DNA of 64,000 nucleotides from Adiantum capillus-veneris (GCA_014529385.2 CM043970.1:44002779-44066778); one strand, 5' to 3'. Numbered from the stretch's first letter, positions 48,801 to 63,947 are shown. A program made the numbers and translations. Notes: generated from the letters alone by a model not told the origin.

Positions 48801-49346
48801 AATCACAAGAGTGGTGGATACAGCGGCTGATGGTATTATGGAGTCTTCCTTGTTCGAATAAGCACAAGTTTTTTTTGTGGAGACTTCTCACAGGCTCTCA
48901 ACCCTGTGGAGAATTGCTACTTAAGAAATGTATTTCAGATGGGAAATGCCCAAATTGTAAAGCTACGGAGACCATTAAACACCTATGTAAGACAATGTAC
49001 AAAAATGTACAACATGTACAAAAATGGGTCCCTGTCAAACTGTCTACCTTTTCTATGACATTTGGGTTGTGCAAATTTCTGGATGACACAATGCAGTTTT
49101 GTATGCAATCCTTGAGATTTTGGTTACTGTTTTTTATCTGGAATGCTCGAAATTTTGCCTGTTTTGAGAAAATCTCGGTTTACAAGGTTACTATTCCTTG
49201 GGAGACTATCAAGAAAAAGATGATGGAGGATTGCCTTTGTATCATTCATGGGAAGATGAAAGAGAGATGTTTACAATTCATAAGTCGAATCTGACATTGA
49301 TCAATGACGAGATGATGTAATATATATGTAAATAATAAGTTTTCCC

Positions 49347-51095
<1,749 letters not shown>

Positions 51096-51100
51096 GATAG

Positions 51101-51137
<37 letters not shown>

Positions 51138-51138
51138 A
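51096..51138. repeat. (GATA)n(GA)n microsatellite
   Basis: About 25 bp of GATA followed by about 18 bp of GA, directly at the left edge of D2. Confidence 0.93.
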
Positions 51139-51292
51139 GATTGGATCAAAGAAGATTGGATTACACAAGATTGAAGATTGCAACACATTGCATCCTCATT
51201 GCTCGACGCAATGACTAGTGCCATCATTGTCAGGAAGATGATTGCACACTGGACAAATCAAAAGTTGCATGTAACAGCGACAATGGGAATGG

Positions 51293-51905
51293 CTAGCTCT
51301 CCCCAAGGAGTTTTTGCACTTTGTCAGTGGTGTCGGGATATTGGTAGCTACCCTCACCTACAACAAATGTTATACAAGTAGAATATTAATAATTAGAGCA
51401 CAATTGTGGGGCTTAAAAGTATATATTGGTGTATGTACTTGGGGGGGTGTACTACGTAATCATGTTAACGTATAAGGTGAGTTAGATAAGACGGGTTTTA
51501 AAATACAAAAAAATTCCCCAATTTAAGAGGGATACATTAAAATAAGGGGGTTTTATATTCAATTTTGCAAAAAAGATCTCAAATAAGGGGTCATTTTATT
51601 CATTCATACATGTTAGAAGAGGGGTTTCTTTAATACCTTGCAAGCGCATGTTATATAGGGGGGTATTGAATGGTGAACCCCCCGAGCGTAAACCATGTGT
51701 GTGGCAACACCAACTATCATGGTGCAGGGGATGTTCACTGGTCACAAGTGCATCTGCCAAGAGATGTTTGTGGCATAGGAGGCATGGTCACATAGAGTAT
51801 AAGGTAAAGTGGAACACCCATGCGCAGAGAGGATGGCTTCACAAATGTGGGCAGCACACGGCCGTGCATAATGGTCTAGGTGGCCACTGGTTGGGATAAA
51901 AACTG
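51293..51905 (-). pseudogene. X8/CBM43 gene fragment with intron, antisense in D2
   Basis: Minus strand: SGHLDHYARPC, ICEAILSAHGC and DHASYATN (51900-51745), a stop after QMHL, then frame-disrupted sequence. The former intron follows, then a 65-bp last exon at 51357-51293 ending in TAG, equal in length to 62777-62841. The upstream signal-peptide exon is absent. It is a non-functional copy of part of the gene family represented at 61.8-62.8 kb. Confidence 0.7.
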
Positions 51906-53214
51906 GATTGGCCAACGCATGAATGAAGAGTAATCTCAATGACAATGAAAATGGATCAAGGCATTAACTCCACAAAGAAATTATAATCTCAGTATGAAAT
52001 GATTAGTAGAAACAACTTCTAGATAATCATCATAGAAACATATCATGACATTATGGAACAACTCGATGAAAAAATAATCATATCAATGATAAACAATCAA
52101 TACAAAAAATTTGTGATCATTATGAAACTACATCATGACACATTAAAAAACTTCATAATCACAATCCCAAATATAACAAACCGTTTCATAAGAATTCATC
52201 ATGAGTAAAAACCATAAATCTTAAATTTGCAACGATTTGATGTCTACAATTAAAACAGAAATTAGATTTTCAAAATATAACTCTTTGATAAATAATCAAA
52301 AGAATAATTGTTGAAATTCACAAAGAAGAGAAATTATATGAATTGTCAAAGCATAAGCTTTAATGCCGTGACTAAAGATTATTAAATAAATGATCAATAT
52401 CGTACGTATTTAACATTGGAAAATAACACTTTGATATCCACATGGAATTAATAAAAATAATTATCCAAACAACATCAATATTTCAATATAATAGAAATTA
52501 TATGACTTTGTTCTAACTCGATGCACATGCATCAAAATATATTTGATACATACAAAAAGAAAATATGGAAATCGATCAAGTTATTTACTTCTTTGAGTTT
52601 TTTCACTAAATTGAAAATGATGTAAATTCACTATACTTAAATCTTGATCTATTTTCAAACAAAATTGCATATGCTGCATGAAAAGATAATCCAAAAATCA
52701 TGAAATAAGAAAATACATATCAATATGTCAATCGAATTGAATACAATGTAATTTCAATATACCTAACTCTTGATCATGAAAAGCAGTTTAAATATTTATA
52801 ACAAGAAGATGAACGTGAATGGATTCAGAAACATAAAATATCTTACCTTTTGATGATTTCGATTAAGAACGTATTGAAAATAGTTACCAATTTATTTGTG
52901 AGTCACTTCTGGTGCAAAATTTGACCAATTTGTCATGGCCAACATCTTTAAAACACCCCAAAATATTGTAACATCTCTAAAAATTCTAAAATAATAGTTT
53001 CTAGCAAAAAGGTATGTCGATCTTAAGTTTTGATGACTTGTAGATGTGTATTGCATGCTGCACATAGCCATGGGAGGCAACAAACACACTATTTTTGTGA
53101 AGAAACATCAAACACACTTTGATACCATGTTGATGAGATAAAGAAAGAGAAGGAGAGAGAGACGATACATAGAGAGTGCAACCCCAAAAAAGCAGCAACC
53201 ACGCTCTGATACCA

Positions 53215-53343
53215 TGTTGATGAGACATAGAAAGAGAAGGAGAGAGTTCAACACAAGAAACCGTGTAGAATATGCACATATGATGGTATATATAAGAGGG
53301 GCCTAGGGATATATTTAGAGTTGCCTTACATACAAGCTTAACA
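53215..53343 (-). repeat. Small LTR-like end with primer site, minus strand (D2)
   Basis: 129 bp, TGTTGATGAG...AAGCTTAACA on the plus strand; PBS complement at 53203-53214. As in D1, the PBS/LTR-end junction is duplicated 87 bp to the left (53128). A truncated further copy begins near 54328. Confidence 0.6.
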
Positions 53344-53689
53344 ATATGTTGAGTGTATAGGAATTTTAGGTGGAGCCAAAGTGTGTCCTACTCATCGTAG
53401 TGCTAGAGTTGACCTCACCACAATATTTGACCTTAGTGCGTGTCACAATCCTCATCATCTGTATTTCGAGTGGTATATTCTATAATTGATGACCTCGCGC
53501 CCCCCAATATCAAAAATAGCATCCCAACAAGAGCCTCCATGACTCCATCTATCATGGTGCTCACTATCTGGAGAGGAATAGCTACTAGGTAGGGTGGGAC
53601 GTTGACTTGCCAGACTCATGTTAATGTGGGCCCAATGGTAGCCATTAATAGCTACAATGCGCACTTAGATTTGAATTTTTGTTATTCTT

Positions 53690-54270
53690 AGGTGTTTGAT
53701 GTATTTACAGATCATCTTCATAAGTTGTTATGGCAAAATACACGAATCCCTAGAGGAACTTTTTTAAGGCACCTCAGTTACCTTTAGGAGTAGATATATC
53801 TACTAAACAACTCACTCAATGGGTAGAGGAAAGAATTCAAAGAAAAATGGCCTCCTAGAATTGTATTGAATGGCCCATTCATGTTAGGTTAAGGATTGTG
53901 CGTGATGCCTTGATTCCCTATTTTCTTTACTTCTTGTCCTTGTTGGACTGGTCTAAAAATACTCTAATCAGTTTCAAATCTAAATTACTAAAGTCTTTTT
54001 TGGGTTCATCTACTAAAGCATGGCTGGCGTGATACTACTTGGGAATCCTTAGTCTGAAAATACATACGCTAGCTAGGAGGCCAACTCTATTGAAGCACAT
54101 GTTTGTTTCTGATACATCCTTGAAAAGATTTATGTAGGAATTGATGATTAAATGTGTGGTGTACTTTCATGGGGTGTGGGATATATTTGTATGGGATAAA
54201 TGAAATCATGATGTCACTCAAAGATTTAGGGACTGAACACTGTCAGACACTGCAACAAATTGGTGGTCAT
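53690..54270 (+). pseudogene. LINE ORF2 C-terminal remnant (D2, unit 1)
   Basis: Near-identical to 19790-20370, with the same stops. Motifs PIHVRLRIV and LLKHMF identify it as the region after the RT palm of an L1-type LINE. Confidence 0.7.
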
Positions 54271-54769
54271 CTTCAACTAAAAAGCAGTTGTGTGTGTGTG
54301 TGTGTGTGTGTAGCAGTTCTAAAAATATGCACATATGATGGTATATATAAGAGGGGCCTAGGGATATATTTAGAGTTGCCTTACATACAAGCTTAACAAT
54401 ATGTTGAGTGTATAGGAATTTTAAGTGGAGCCAAAGTGTGTCCTACTCATCGTAGTGCTAGAGTTGACCTCACCACAATATTTGACCTTAGTGCGTGTCA
54501 CAATCCTCATCATCTGTAGTTCGAGTGGTATATTCTATAATTGATGACCTCGCGCCCCCCAATATCAAGAAAAGCATCCCAACAAGAGCCTCCATGACTC
54601 CATCTATTATGGTGCTCACTACATGGAGAGGAATAGCTACTAGGTAGGGTGGGACCTTGACTAGCCAGACTCATGTTAATGTGGGCACAATGGTAGCCAT
54701 TAACAGCTACAATGCGCACTTAGATTTGAATTTTTCTTATTCTTAGGTGTTTGATGTATTTACAGATCA

Positions 54770-55330
54770 TCTTCATAAGTTGTTATGGCAAAATACACGA
54801 ATCCCTAGAGGAAGTTTTTTAAGGCACCTTAGTTACCCTTTAGGAGTAGATATATCTACTAAACAACTCACTCAATGGGTAGAGGAAAGAATTCAAAGCA
54901 AAATGGCCTCCTAGCATTGTATTGAATGGCCCATTCATGTTAGGTTAAGGATTGTGCGTGATGCCTTGATTCCCTATTTTCTTTACATGTTGTCCTTGTT
55001 GGACTGGTCTAAAAATACTCTAATCAGTTTCAAATCTAAATTACTAAATTCTTTTTTGGGTTCATCTACTATAGCATGGCTGGCGTGATACTACTTGGGA
55101 ATCCTTAGTCTGAAAATACATACGCTAGCTAGGAGGCCAACTCTACTGAAGCACATGTTTGTTTCGATCTGATACATCCTTGAAAAGATTTATATAGGAA
55201 TTGATGATTAAATGTGTGGTGTACTTTCATGGGGTGTGGGATATATTTGTATGGGATAAATGAAATCATGTGTCACTCAAAGATTTAGGGACTGAACACT
55301 GTCAGACACTGCAACAAATTGGTGGTCATC
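54770..55330 (+). pseudogene. LINE ORF2 C-terminal remnant (D2, unit 2)
   Basis: Second unit of the tandem duplication, slightly more diverged from D1 than unit 1 and with small indels (for example near 55168 and 55270). Confidence 0.68.
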
Positions 55331-55344
55331 TTCAACTAAAAAGC

Positions 55345-56575
55345 TCTAGATCTACATTTGATCGCATAGCCTCAGATATAGTTGAGAGTGGACATGCGAG
55401 TGTGGTGAAACGTGGTTCATGCAATAGTGTATGAATGATTAACAAATTATTCTTTAAGAAGGGATTTAAGCATACCTTTTCTACCCTGGAGAGGATTAAT
55501 TATGTAGCTAGAAGAGGCTTATGGTTTAGGACTTTCCAATTGATAAGAGGGGGGGATACCTTAATTGGAAGAAAATTCCCACTTCCGAGGAAAAACTTCT
55601 TTGATTAAGATAGCCCTTCAAAACTTAACTCTCCTTGAGGGAGTTAGTATTTACTTATTTGTATCACTACACATGCTCTTTTTCTCTTTGAAAGAAGAAA
55701 AATCATATTTCTTGAATTTAAAGAAAAACTTGTGGACCTTTCATAAGAGCGTTCTTTTTTAGAGTAAATTATAATGCTACTTTGAATAGACTGTTTAATT
55801 CCAAAAAAATTCACTACTTAATTGCTCATGATTATGTGGCAATTATCTCATGAATCTTTAAAATACGAAAATATATTTCTACTCTCTTTATGCCATATTA
55901 GTTTGGTAATAGAGAACGGAACTTGAAATATAAGTATGATCTCTAGTCACCTATGGTTAAAGAGAGTGCTTTCTACTCTCTATATGCCATATGAGTCTGG
56001 TAATCTAGAGAACGGAACTTGAAATATACATACAATCTCCACTCACCTATGGTTAAAGAGAGTGCTTTCTACTCTCTCTATGCCATATCAGTCTAGTAAT
56101 CTAGAGAACTTGAAACAATGGAACTTGAAATAACATTAGGGTTAGCTGCTAACAACATGGTTAGTAGTAATGAACCATAATTAGACGGAAACAAAAAAAT
56201 TAAGTAGTTATTTCTTCTTCCCAAGCAAAAGGCCTGCTTAAAGGAAAAATGAGAGCTTAAGCATAAATTTATGTAAGCATGAAAGTAAATCACTTTCAAG
56301 CAAGTGCAAGAGCATAAAAGAATAAGAAAACGTTACCTTAGTGTGTGTATGGCCTAGTCATCTCCTTGCTTTGGATGTAGTCGGCTTTTACTTTGCTTGA
56401 AGACCACTAATTTGGCTACTTGGAATGAGATAATGGTAAGAGACAAAAGGAATTCAAGCTATGGAAAGCTTGAGAATTAGGAGAGAGAGAGAGGGAGAGT
56501 GTAGTGGGAAGAAGAAGATCAAGTTTTGACAAACTTGATTAGGGTTTTGTCCATGACTTCTATTGGAGAGATGTG
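55345..56575. other. D2-specific insert, unassigned
   Basis: Absent from D1, where AAAAAGC runs straight into a GT microsatellite. No coding domain recognised. It includes a ~96-bp tandem repeat (55877-56115) and ends in a GT microsatellite (56572-56592). Possibly an insertion or sequence lost from D1; no target duplication is visible. Confidence 0.4.
55877..56115. repeat. ~96-bp tandem repeat, 2.5 copies
   Basis: Units begin TCTACTCTCT(T/A)TATGCCATAT and contain GAGAACGGAACTTGAAATAT and CACCTATGGTTAAAGAGAG. Confidence 0.8.
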
Positions 56576-56592
56576 TGTGTGTGTGTGTGTGT

Positions 56593-59500
56593 AGCAGTTC
56601 TAAAAACATACATATACGCAAAAGAACAAAACCTGTTCACAGACATGAAATTCTAGGTAACTACAATGGAATTGTACAATAATTCATTTGTTGTTGAAAA
56701 TAAATTTTGTACAAGGTAGTGAAGAGAACAAAGTAAACAAGGGAAAAAGTAATCCATAATTTAGAAGTGATGTTGCTTTAAGGTAAAATAAAACCCCCAT
56801 GTCATCAACCACGTGGAACAGTATGTTTTAATCAAAGAAGGTAGCTCGCACCTGCACCCATAGTAAACAAGAATAAGCTCGGTTAGCAATTGTTACTGTG
56901 TACATGTGATGCATGGGCATCCCAGTTGTTATCCATGTCCCAATGAAAAAAACAAATGTTGTAATTTGATATATAGAAAAAGAAATTCTTTTGTAAAGTT
57001 CTTACTGTACGAAAGTTTTAGGTATTTAAAAGCTGAGATTTCCCATAGAAAAAGCTCCTATCAAAGTTTTTCCCAAATTTTAAATACAAAGAAGAGCCTA
57101 TTTTATGAATTTTGAGCAGGTTCAATCATATTTACTGCCATCATAAAAAATACCTCCATCTCTTAGTTTTTGTCATGTCCGACATACTTTTATCAAAGCC
57201 TGTTACAAACTACATTTCATTCCATGCTACCATATACTACTCAATCCTTCCCTCTCTTTTTATTTAGAAAAAGTGACAGTTTAAGTATTTTTTGTAAGGA
57301 CAAAGAACATATATATGTATTGATAGTGTATACCGTCATGCTACTATTTTGAAAAACAACAGCTAGGCAGACCTGCTGCTTTAGAATTAGGATTTACATA
57401 GAGTATCACTTCACTAGCTCGGTGGGGATGGACGCGACTTGTCGTTGGGGTTAAGATTTCATGTGTCCACATAGGAGCTTCCAAAGACAAACATAGGCGG
57501 GGCTTTGGTATTACCCAGAACCAGCACAGAAGCAGACAGAGAAAGGTTGAAGTAACGCTAAATAGCCGGGACCAGCTAAAGCAAAGTCGGTGAAATCTCT
57601 TACACTAGAGAGAACCTATTAAACCATCAACCCTTAAAAATTTTCCTTGTAGCCGCATCAAGCGGGTAGGCGAACATCTTCCTACATACTAAAATAAGAT
57701 AAAGAAAGAGCAAATACTCGCAAGCTTTGTTTATTGTATAGCTGAGGGTCCAAACTAAACCCAGGCAAGCAGTAACCAGTAAAGAAACCGAGCAGGTGTC
57801 GAGCCACAAAACACTGTCAGCAATCTTACAGGTAGGTGATGTAAGAAGTTAAAAGAGATCAAGTAAAAATGTAAAAAATACTACATCAATAGGGTAAGTG
57901 ATGCTATTCAACATTTAAAAATCTTTTCAAGATAGGGCAGCTCCTCGGAAACTAGTACTCAATATGACAGTGAGCTTACACTTATCAAAAAGTTTAGTGA
58001 AATAGACCCCGGAACTGAGCCACATTCGATCTAAAGTATGTCCAATTAGCGAGAGTAACTCAAACTAGGAATTTTACTAATTACCCAAGCATTTTTACAG
58101 TCATATAAAACCAGCCCGGCATAATCAAGAAGGTTTTGAAGATTTGTTTATCCTCCGAAACTTTTCAAAAACTTGCAGTACCTCACTTTCCAGCACATAA
58201 TCAATATCGAGCAATTATTTTACGGAAATCAGCAACAACAACCCACATAGAATCATAACCTCCAATCCATCATAAATCCATCCAATGAGCAGTAGTTAAA
58301 ACCATAAAGCATGCTATCTAACTTAGGTTTATCCCATTACTCATAAAGTTAACTAAATCCGCTCAACCCCATTTTAAAAGCAAGCCGAGTGACAACAATT
58401 TTAAAAACTAAAGCACCTCTAAACTCGGAGGAGAAGACATTTCCACAGCCGCATTCTCTTTAATTTTAGGCATGTTGCAGTCCCCACAGTTAAAAATCAC
58501 ATAACAATTGCTAAGTGAGTTTAGTACTCACCTGATCACATTCCCTGTGGAATTTATAGACGACACAGTCCAGCTGTAGGTGATAAGACCAGACAGTAGC
58601 CAGCTATCACTACACTCTTGTTTATCGCTTATAGCCTAGGTCATCAGGGATTGTAATAGTACAAGATCCGTGAGTCGTAAGCGCAGAAGCCGCTAGTTAG
58701 TGTAAACACCTTTCTTAAACAGAAGGTAGCGTGCGATAGAGCATCAAAACGACAAGGTCACAATATGCAGGCGGTAGCAAGAACACGCCATACCGGTGAT
58801 ACAAAAGGTTAGGGTTAATAGGCAGTTTGGACTCACTATTATAATAATTACAAAAATGAGGCTAAAAATGAATCCCATTACCATTTACTGATAGTGAAAA
58901 AAATAAGAGAAATAGTAAGTGGCAGTAGCTAGTTAAGACTTTTTTTAACTAAAGCCGAAGCCCGCCTTAAAAGATTTTTTATGCGGTAAGGACTCCGACA
59001 TTAGAAGGATTCAGACGAATAATTACCAATAATATCGACATATTATAAGAGACTAATATCAGTTGGATTGCCAAATAGGTATGTTCCAAGGGGAATATAT
59101 GGCATGAAAAAAAGTTACAATGTTACAGTATTCAAGAAGTGAGGGCACATAAGGAGGGTATTTAGTACGGATAACATCCAAAAAGAGGTTGCAATGAGGG
59201 TCTATATAAGAGAGGCATATTCTATCACAGAATGCACTGTAACCAACTTGGGCACTTCTTATCTTACGAGCAGCTTACAAGTTTCTTCCATAGCTTGTCT
59301 TTAGCTGTGTCTTTATACTTTATCAACTATGGCTTATATTCAAGAACAAGCATTAGGGATATCTCTTGCTCATTTGCAGCAGTCAAGAGAGTCAATCTAG
59401 GAGACCACCATACTCCATTATGAGAGTCTTCTAGTCCCTCAATTAGGAACATCTATACGAAATGGTGGACATATCAAAATAGAATAACACGGGTGACCCT

Positions 59501-60158
59501 TTGGGGTCGAGAACACTTCAAGAATAACATCCATCTGGCTATGGTCAGGGAAGCCCTAGGTATAGGGACACAGTATTACAATGTTGGACACTTAATAAAG
59601 CGTGGATTTATTGATCGGTTATATTTGCTAGCACAATTTCTACCACATCATAAAATATATTTGTATCCTCATTTGGCATACCCTTACGAGGATACTTTAA
59701 CCAGACACCCTATACCAAAGAGTTTGGAGTGATTTTAGCTAACCATATCTTACCTTTGGCTGAGCGCACAAACATTTGTTACTATTGTGACAACTGCCTG
59801 TGTGATCATGTAATGGATGGGTTAAATGAGATGTAATGGTGAAAGAAACAAAAAAAATTTTATAGACTCAACGCCATTCTTTTTCATTATAATTATTTGT
59901 AGTGAAACATGAGTAAGGATCAATGCAATTGTGTGTTTGTGTGTGTGTGTGTGTATGACCATTCATTCCTAGGCACCATATTCTATGAGGTAGTAGACCC
60001 CAAGAAAATGGGCCTACTACCTTGACAAGAGAAAAAAAGCTTTCGAAAAGAAAGGGTTTTCTTTACAAAAATATTTATTGATGAGTATTTTTTGTTTGGT
60101 TTAATGAGACTATTCAAGTTTTGTAGGTCATACTTAAGGCCGGACCATCTACGCATTT
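56593..60158. other. Low-coding D2 segment
   Basis: Matches 20420-22412 plus 27818-29387. A TATA-like GTCTATATAAGA lies at about 59200. Downstream plus-strand frames 59232-59423 and 59493-59732 lie in the same frame, separated by one stop region, and the second ends RHPIPKSLE. Both are also in D1. No family recognised. Confidence 0.45.
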
Positions 60159-60698
60159 TTAAGGAATTGCAGATACATGCAACAAGGTCTTCCCATTATT
60201 AATAAACTTGGTAATCAGAGTGTTGATTTCTTCATATGTTGAAAAGCTGTCTAACGAGGCATAAACTATAAGGAACATCATTCCTAGACATGTGTGTAAG
60301 GAGTTTTTAAAGGGTCTATTGCTTTTTCTTTTGGTAAATATAGAGGATTTGATCTTCAGATTTTCTCTTTTCCAAAAGAAACGAGTATAAAAATTACCCA
60401 AGAATGGGGGAGTTAAAGTAATCTCGATATTCAAGAAGTGCCTCATTATTCTATCTAGGAAGGTAGGTTCAATATTAAGACAAGTCGGATAAATCTCTCT
60501 AAGCATTTCTTCGAACATGGGATTGTTCAGGCTACATAGGTCATCCATAAACCTAAACATATGAATAAAGTGTGAAAGTAACGAAGCCCTGGCTGGGTCA
60601 CTCATCATTTTTAAGAGCCATTGAAATTCGAAGTGACAAAGATAAAGATTACACATAACAGGAGAACAAGAAAATCCCATTGGGATCCCTAAAATCTG
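60159..60698 (-). pseudogene. Penelope-like-type reverse transcriptase remnant (D2, uninterrupted)
   Basis: A 180-codon minus-strand frame. From its upstream end: QILGIPMGFSCSPVM, NLYLCHFEFQWL, FRFMDDLCSLNNPMFEE with the catalytic Asp pair (near 60540-60555), REIYPTCLNIE, FLNIEITL, FYTRFFWKREN, then RPFKNSL and INTLITKFINNG as the thumb. Two stops (TGA, TAA) directly precede the Gln, so the fingers are missing or scrambled. A 27-nt deletion near 60440 removes nine residues present in D1. It lacks any visible GIY-YIG endonuclease. Assignment to Penelope-like RTs rests on motif memory and needs a profile search. Group II intron-type or other non-LTR RTs are alternatives. Confidence 0.7.
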
Positions 60699-60939
60699 TT
60701 ATCATGTCCAGGCAGGTGCATGTGCCTTACCGTCGACACACAACATGACTATTTGACATCTATACATCGTTCGCCATACTTGAAAACAAATATCACATCA
60801 AAAAATCTTCCAAATTCATGTAAACACCTCGTTATATACACATTTCCATGCATATAGCTCCTACTATGTACAAACAAAAAGTGGTTCATCAACGTTGAAC
60901 TCGTAGATGATTTGAAGGTGGAAAATCCTTCGAATATAA

Positions 60940-61500
60940 TCACTCTGCCTCTAAAAGGTTCGCCCTTGAGCTCTAGTCGTCTATGAAGATCTCTTGATAT
61001 GTGCCCTCTGTGTCCATGTCTTTCAGCCTTACGTATGCCTAAGTAGTGCTAGAAAGAAACATATACTTAATGTAATCAAACCTACAAAGTTTGAAAGATA
61101 TATTTAATTATTTTTTTGTTAAATTCCTGCAAATATAGTCACTTAAGTCCCCCTTGAGACTTCATTGTCTATCAAGATGTGCCCTTTCTGTCCATGTATA
61201 ATTTCACTCTTGCGCATGCATGAGAAGTGCTCGAAAGAAACATGGATTTATTGTAATCACACCTACCAAATTTGGAATTTACCTCAATTTCACCTTTAAA
61301 GGTGAAAAGACATACAAAATAAAGAGAGACTTAATGTGAAAGCATCCGAATATAATCGCTTTACCACTAGAAGGATCCCCGTTAAGATTGCATTGTTTAT
61401 CAAGGTCTCCTAATATGTGTCTTCACTCTTGGATATGCTTGAGGAGTGCTCTAAAGAAACATAGATTCAATGTAGCTACCCCTACGACCTACAAAACTTT
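60940..61500. repeat. Three degenerate ~200-bp tandem units upstream of the X8 gene
   Basis: Each unit contains a TATCAAG-like element, a TGTGCCC/TGTGTC block and GTGCT-C-AAAGAAACAT, then AATGTAATC (near 61049, 61230 and 61451). Divergence is considerable. The array lies 250-800 bp upstream of the TATA box. Confidence 0.6.
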
Positions 61501-61735
61501 ATTGTGAGAAGCTCCAAATATAGTGAGTATTTTACTTGTCGATTTTTTCACATGTGAGTTTTTAACTGCATGTATTTCGGTCACTGAACACCACCTTTTT
61601 GAATTTACCATTATACTTCAAATTTCCTCAAGGTAGGGGAACCTACAAAATCAAGGGGAATTCAAACCTTCGAATAATCTAATATATTGGAATCTAATAT
61701 ATTCCCACGGAAATAGGACCATGGAGTGTAATCTC

Positions 61736-61743
61736 TATATAAA
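61736..61743 (+). promoter_or_regulatory. TATA box of the X8-type gene
   Basis: TATATAAA within CTCTATATAAAGG, 75 bp upstream of the ATG at 61811. Plant TATA boxes usually lie about 30 bp before the start of transcription, which would put the cap site near 61770 and leave a leader of about 40 bp. Confidence 0.7.
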
Positions 61744-61810
61744 GGGCCACAAGGCGCTTCATTTTTTCAATCATTAGTAATTACTGTAACAGGAGAAGGA
61801 GAGAAGCAAG

Positions 61811-62841
<1,031 letters not shown>

Positions 62842-63644
62842 CCCTTCCCATTGTCGCTGCTACGTGCTACGTGTGCAGTCATCTTCTTGATATTGATGAC
62901 ACTAGTTGTCATTGCCTCTTCCATTCATGTTGTGTAATCCAATCTCCTTTGTCATATCTTTCTATTTGCACTTAATTCATTCATGGAATTTGGTTTTTCT
63001 TTCAAGGAAGAAACTCTCGTAATTGTATATAACTTCTCTAGATCTTTGCACATAAACCTGAAATACTCTGTCAATCGTGCAAAATATACATCTATTTTTA
63101 AATTACATTTCTAAATCTAGAGTTTTTTTTCTATTTATGTATACTTACATCAAAATTATCTATATATTCTAAGTTTACATTTACACCATATTTATGTTTT
63201 TCATATGTTATATTTAGATTATACTAGTAAGTCTCCTCAGTCTTAGAAAAAAAAAATTGTTGCAAAAAGGGATCAAGATGCGTTGACGGGGTTTTCTTGT
63301 TTTTTGGGTAATTTGGGGGGAGGGGGGTTCTTTTTATAAATGTAGCCTTTCATAGTATAAATTTGATTTTTTATTTCATTCAAGACTCACCTTCCATTTC
63401 ATTACGTCAAGGGTCGCTCCCTCTTCTCTACCGCCCTCTTCTACTACTTTTGCAGACGGTTCTCTTTCATACCTTTCCACGCACCACTATAGTAGCCTCT
63501 TTCTTAGTTTGGCATTGTCCCTTGCTCAGACGGTCATCTTCCCAAACCACACACCATTTGCGTCGTTCAGTTATCGTTTTGCGTTGAAAGTCTAATAGCA
63601 ATTTATTGTCATAGCATTGTATTGATTAATTTGCTACCCTCGAC

Positions 63645-63677
<33 letters not shown>

Positions 63678-63736
63678 AGCGTTGCTTCAACTTCAGTGGC
63701 TTCCTGCTTCTTGCACCAATTGTATAGCCGCCCTCG

Positions 63737-63782
<46 letters not shown>

Positions 63783-63947
63783 GTTGCTTCAGCTTCCTGC
63801 TTCTTGCGCCAATAGTAAAAAAAACCTTAGACTAGGCTAGTGTAGCGCGAGTTCAAAGTTAGTCTTAGAGGTTTTGGCCTTTTAATTTTTTGAAGCCATT
63901 ATTAATACTCTATATTTGTAGATTAAGTTTGAATGATATTATATCAT

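Larger units (their letters stand above)
43086..49294 (+). pseudogene. LINE ORF2: endonuclease, reverse transcriptase, zf-RVT-like end
   Basis: Start ATG at 43086 (MKVATFNVKGLNDPNRL), overlapping the ORF1 stop as ATGA. The endonuclease motif Q-E-H-K is spoiled by TAA near 43190. After the inserted element come GGDFNMV (near 46060), SRLDRLYF and SDHFPLVL. A stop at 46402-46404 and frame changes near 46540 and 47030 follow. RT: SGFIGGRSILDNI, LDYEKAFDTV, RQGCPLSPLFF and LGFADDTMIF (near 47630). A TAA at 47684-47686 precedes the long C-terminal frame (47690-49294), which ends with the zinc-binding block HKFFLWRLL...CPNC typical of zf-RVT. The first catalytic motifs of RT appear partly deleted before 47200. 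Confidence 0.93.
53270..55344. repeat. Tandem duplication of about 1.06 kb in D2
   Basis: Unit 1 (53270-54327) and unit 2 (54328-55344) both run from ATATGCACATATGATGG to AACTAAAAAGC. Unit 1 ends in a GT microsatellite (54289-54311) and TAGCAGTTCTAAAAATATG. D1 has a single unit (about 19381-20420). Confidence 0.85.
51146..60847. repeat. D2: copy of the large D repeat with empty B and C sites
   Basis: Same order as D1 but without copia B or gypsy C. Extra features compared with D1: a tandem duplication of about 1.06 kb (53270-55344) and a 1.2-kb segment (55345-56575) with its own small tandem repeat. It also has a 27-nt in-frame deletion in the RT remnant near 60440. Confidence 0.85.
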
